Origin: Sipunculus nudus
Lineage: Eukaryota; Annelida; Sipuncula; Golfingiida; Sipunculidae
Assembly (NCBI GenBank): GCA_026874595.1
Contig: CM049306.1
Span: forward strand, 108,275,142-108,339,141
Length of the DNA: 64,000 bases
Reading direction: 5' to 3'
The position numbers and the translations under genes are program-made. Each line of letters begins with the position of its first letter. The stretch's first letter is position 1. Shown in pieces: positions 62,280-64,000 of the stretch. A model generated the notes under the pieces. It saw only the letters and a list, made by a program, of their open reading frames with translations. It did not search any database and was not told where the DNA came from.

Positions 62280-63480
62280 AATATTTTAGGCTGATACGTC
62301 CAACTGCTCCTGATATGCGTGTGATTTTAAACAAAAGGTCCACAGATGGCAATCACGCGAAAAGGGTTGTTGGTCACGCCACCAGTCATGTACATGGGAA
62401 GAACCTATCAGAGATCATGTCAAAGATCCAAAATTTCAGGCCGATACGTCAAACCACTCCTGAGATAAGTACATGGAAGTTTTATACGGAAACGTGGATG
62501 ACGATACCTGTCTTTTGTACGAGGAAACTCCAAGATGGATGGACATGCAACATTTCAGGCCGATACGTCAAACCACTCCAGAGATAAGTGCATGGAGGTT
62601 TTATATGAAAACGAGATTGTGAATGGCGATACCTGTCTTGTGTACGAGGAAACTCCAAGATGGATGGACATGCAACATTTCAGGCTGATACGTCAAACCT
62701 CTCCAGAGATAAGTGCATGGAGGTTTTATATGAAAACGGGATTGTGGATGGTGATACCTGTCTTGTATACGAGGAAACTCCAAGATGAATGGACATGCAA
62801 CATTTCAGGCCGATACGTCACACCACTCCAGAGATAAGTGTATGGAGGTTTTATACGAAACGGTATTGTGGATTGCGATTACTGTATTGTGTACGTGGAA
62901 ATTCCAAGATGGATTGACATGCAAAATTTCAGACCGATACGTAAAACCACTCCTGAGATAAGTGCATGGGAGTTTTATACCCTATACGGGATTGTTGATG
63001 GCGATACCTGTCTTGTGTACGAGAAAAATCCAAGATGGATTTACATGCAACATTTCAGGCCGATACGTCACACCACTCCAGAGATAAGTGCATGGAGGTT
63101 TTATACGAAACGGGATTGTGGATTGCGATTACTGTATTGTGTACGACTAAACTCCAAGATTAATTGGCATGCAACATTCCAGACCGATACGTCAAACCAC
63201 TCTTGAGATAAGTGCATGTAGATTTTATACGGAAACGGGAATCTGTATCGCGATTACTGTATTGTGTACGTGGAAAAATTCAAGATGGATGTACATGCAA
63301 AATTTCAGGCCGATACGTCAAACCACTCCTGAGATAAGTGCATGTGTGTTGTATACCCTATACGGGATTGTGGATGGCGATACCTGTCTTGTGTACGAGG
63401 AAAATCCAAGATGAATTAACATGCAACACTTCAGGCCGATAGGTCAAACCTCTCCAGAGATAAGTGCATTCGAGATCGTG
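62280..63480. repeat. 125-bp tandem repeat array
   Basis: About nine units marked by ccgatacgtcaaaccactcc at about 62441, 62560, 62685, 62810, 62934, 63060, 63184, 63310 and 63435 (spacing 119-126). Two variants intermix: gtggatggcgatacctgtct and gtggattgcgattactgtat. Frames stay open for one to three units and then shift, so it is not coding. Confidence 0.92.
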
Positions 63481-64000
63481 GGATAACATGTCCATGGTAG
63501 TTTTTTAGATACATGTTTGATATACAAAATAGATGTATATACAAATCAATAGGGCCACATCAATACGACACGGTTACCGATACACTATGCATGTCGTATG
63601 TTTTTTGAAACCCCCAAAAAATCATGCAACCCTAACCTAAAATATAACCTGAGTTATTTTTAAAGCTTAAACTACTTTTTATTAATTATGTTGACCTTTT
63701 AAGACTTAAACAAGATCACGAAATGTCGTATGATCGACTGGATGAGGAATGTTTTTACAGTTCTCAGTGCTTCCAATACAATCCGTGTGAGCTTGTGAGC
63801 GATGAAAGACTAATATAACGCTTTTTTTTTTATATGTTTATGAAAAAAATGTCCACAGAGCATTTCATCACAAAAACAATACACAAACCATAATATGAAG
63901 CATATCGTTAATACGTATCGAGTATCGCTTTAAGTATACCGCAATACGTATTGTACCTGAATGGGCTGACCGATACCCAGCCCTTGTCTCTACAGTAGAC
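63481..64000 (+). other. Nothing recognised
   Basis: AT-rich sequence to the window end with no supported feature. Confidence 0.6.

Noticed and set aside
62270-63414. Several 80-120-codon frames in the 125-bp array
   Set aside because: They shift frame as unit length varies from 119 to 126 bases. No continuous product.

Overview
The window is eukaryotic, AT-rich and repeat-dense. Two spliced protein-coding genes are visible, both on the + strand. The gene content (an HR96/NR1J-type nuclear receptor; a membrane mucin with chitin-binding domains) and the repeat types (Helitron/Helentron-like elements with internal tandem cores, long (TA)n tracts, foldback MITEs) suggest a lophotrochozoan, most likely a bivalve mollusc. 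That is an inference from style; no species marker was seen.

Layout. 1-5285 is a 34-bp satellite array, interrupted by a rolling-circle-like element (5286-6982), with one last satellite unit (6983-7022) ending 14 bases before a splice acceptor. 7037-17359 holds the 3' part of a nuclear receptor gene: zinc finger 1 (7037-7207), zinc finger 2 (7942-8059), and a single large exon for hinge, ligand-binding domain and AF-2 (16320-17359). Its first exon(s) lie upstream of the window. Its introns are filled with repeats, several rich in AGGTCA nuclear-receptor half-sites. 17.4-40.1 kb looks intergenic: tandem-core mobile elements, a 27-bp minisatellite, MITEs, and a Helitron-like element at 37290-38554.

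40130-59959 is a second gene, reconstructed from splice phases: a signal-peptide exon (40130-40244, or an alternative one at 40434-40512), a chitin-binding type-2 exon (47983-48234, apparently with a GC donor), a giant exon with a second Cys-rich domain and about 39 copies of a 12-residue Thr/Ser/Pro repeat (52605-55148), a transmembrane exon (55400-55502), a 37-nt exon (55750-55786), and a terminal exon for a cytoplasmic tail with a duplicated Tyr/basophilic-kinase-like motif (59708-59959). The phases agree at every junction and the joined frame is 1101 codons including stop. It reads as a type I membrane mucin with an extracellular chitin-binding head and a candidate signalling tail. 62.28-63.48 kb is a 125-bp tandem repeat.

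The most notable observations are: a 19-nt copy of the receptor's splice acceptor/exon start embedded inside the satellite next to the gene; perfect DR1 elements carried by mobile elements inside a nuclear-receptor gene; two element families sharing an architecture (5' hairpin, tandem core with GGTGGCGCCACC, 3' hairpin); and the mucin receptor with its unusual splicing and tail. All calls are from reading the sequence; no database search or transcript data was available.
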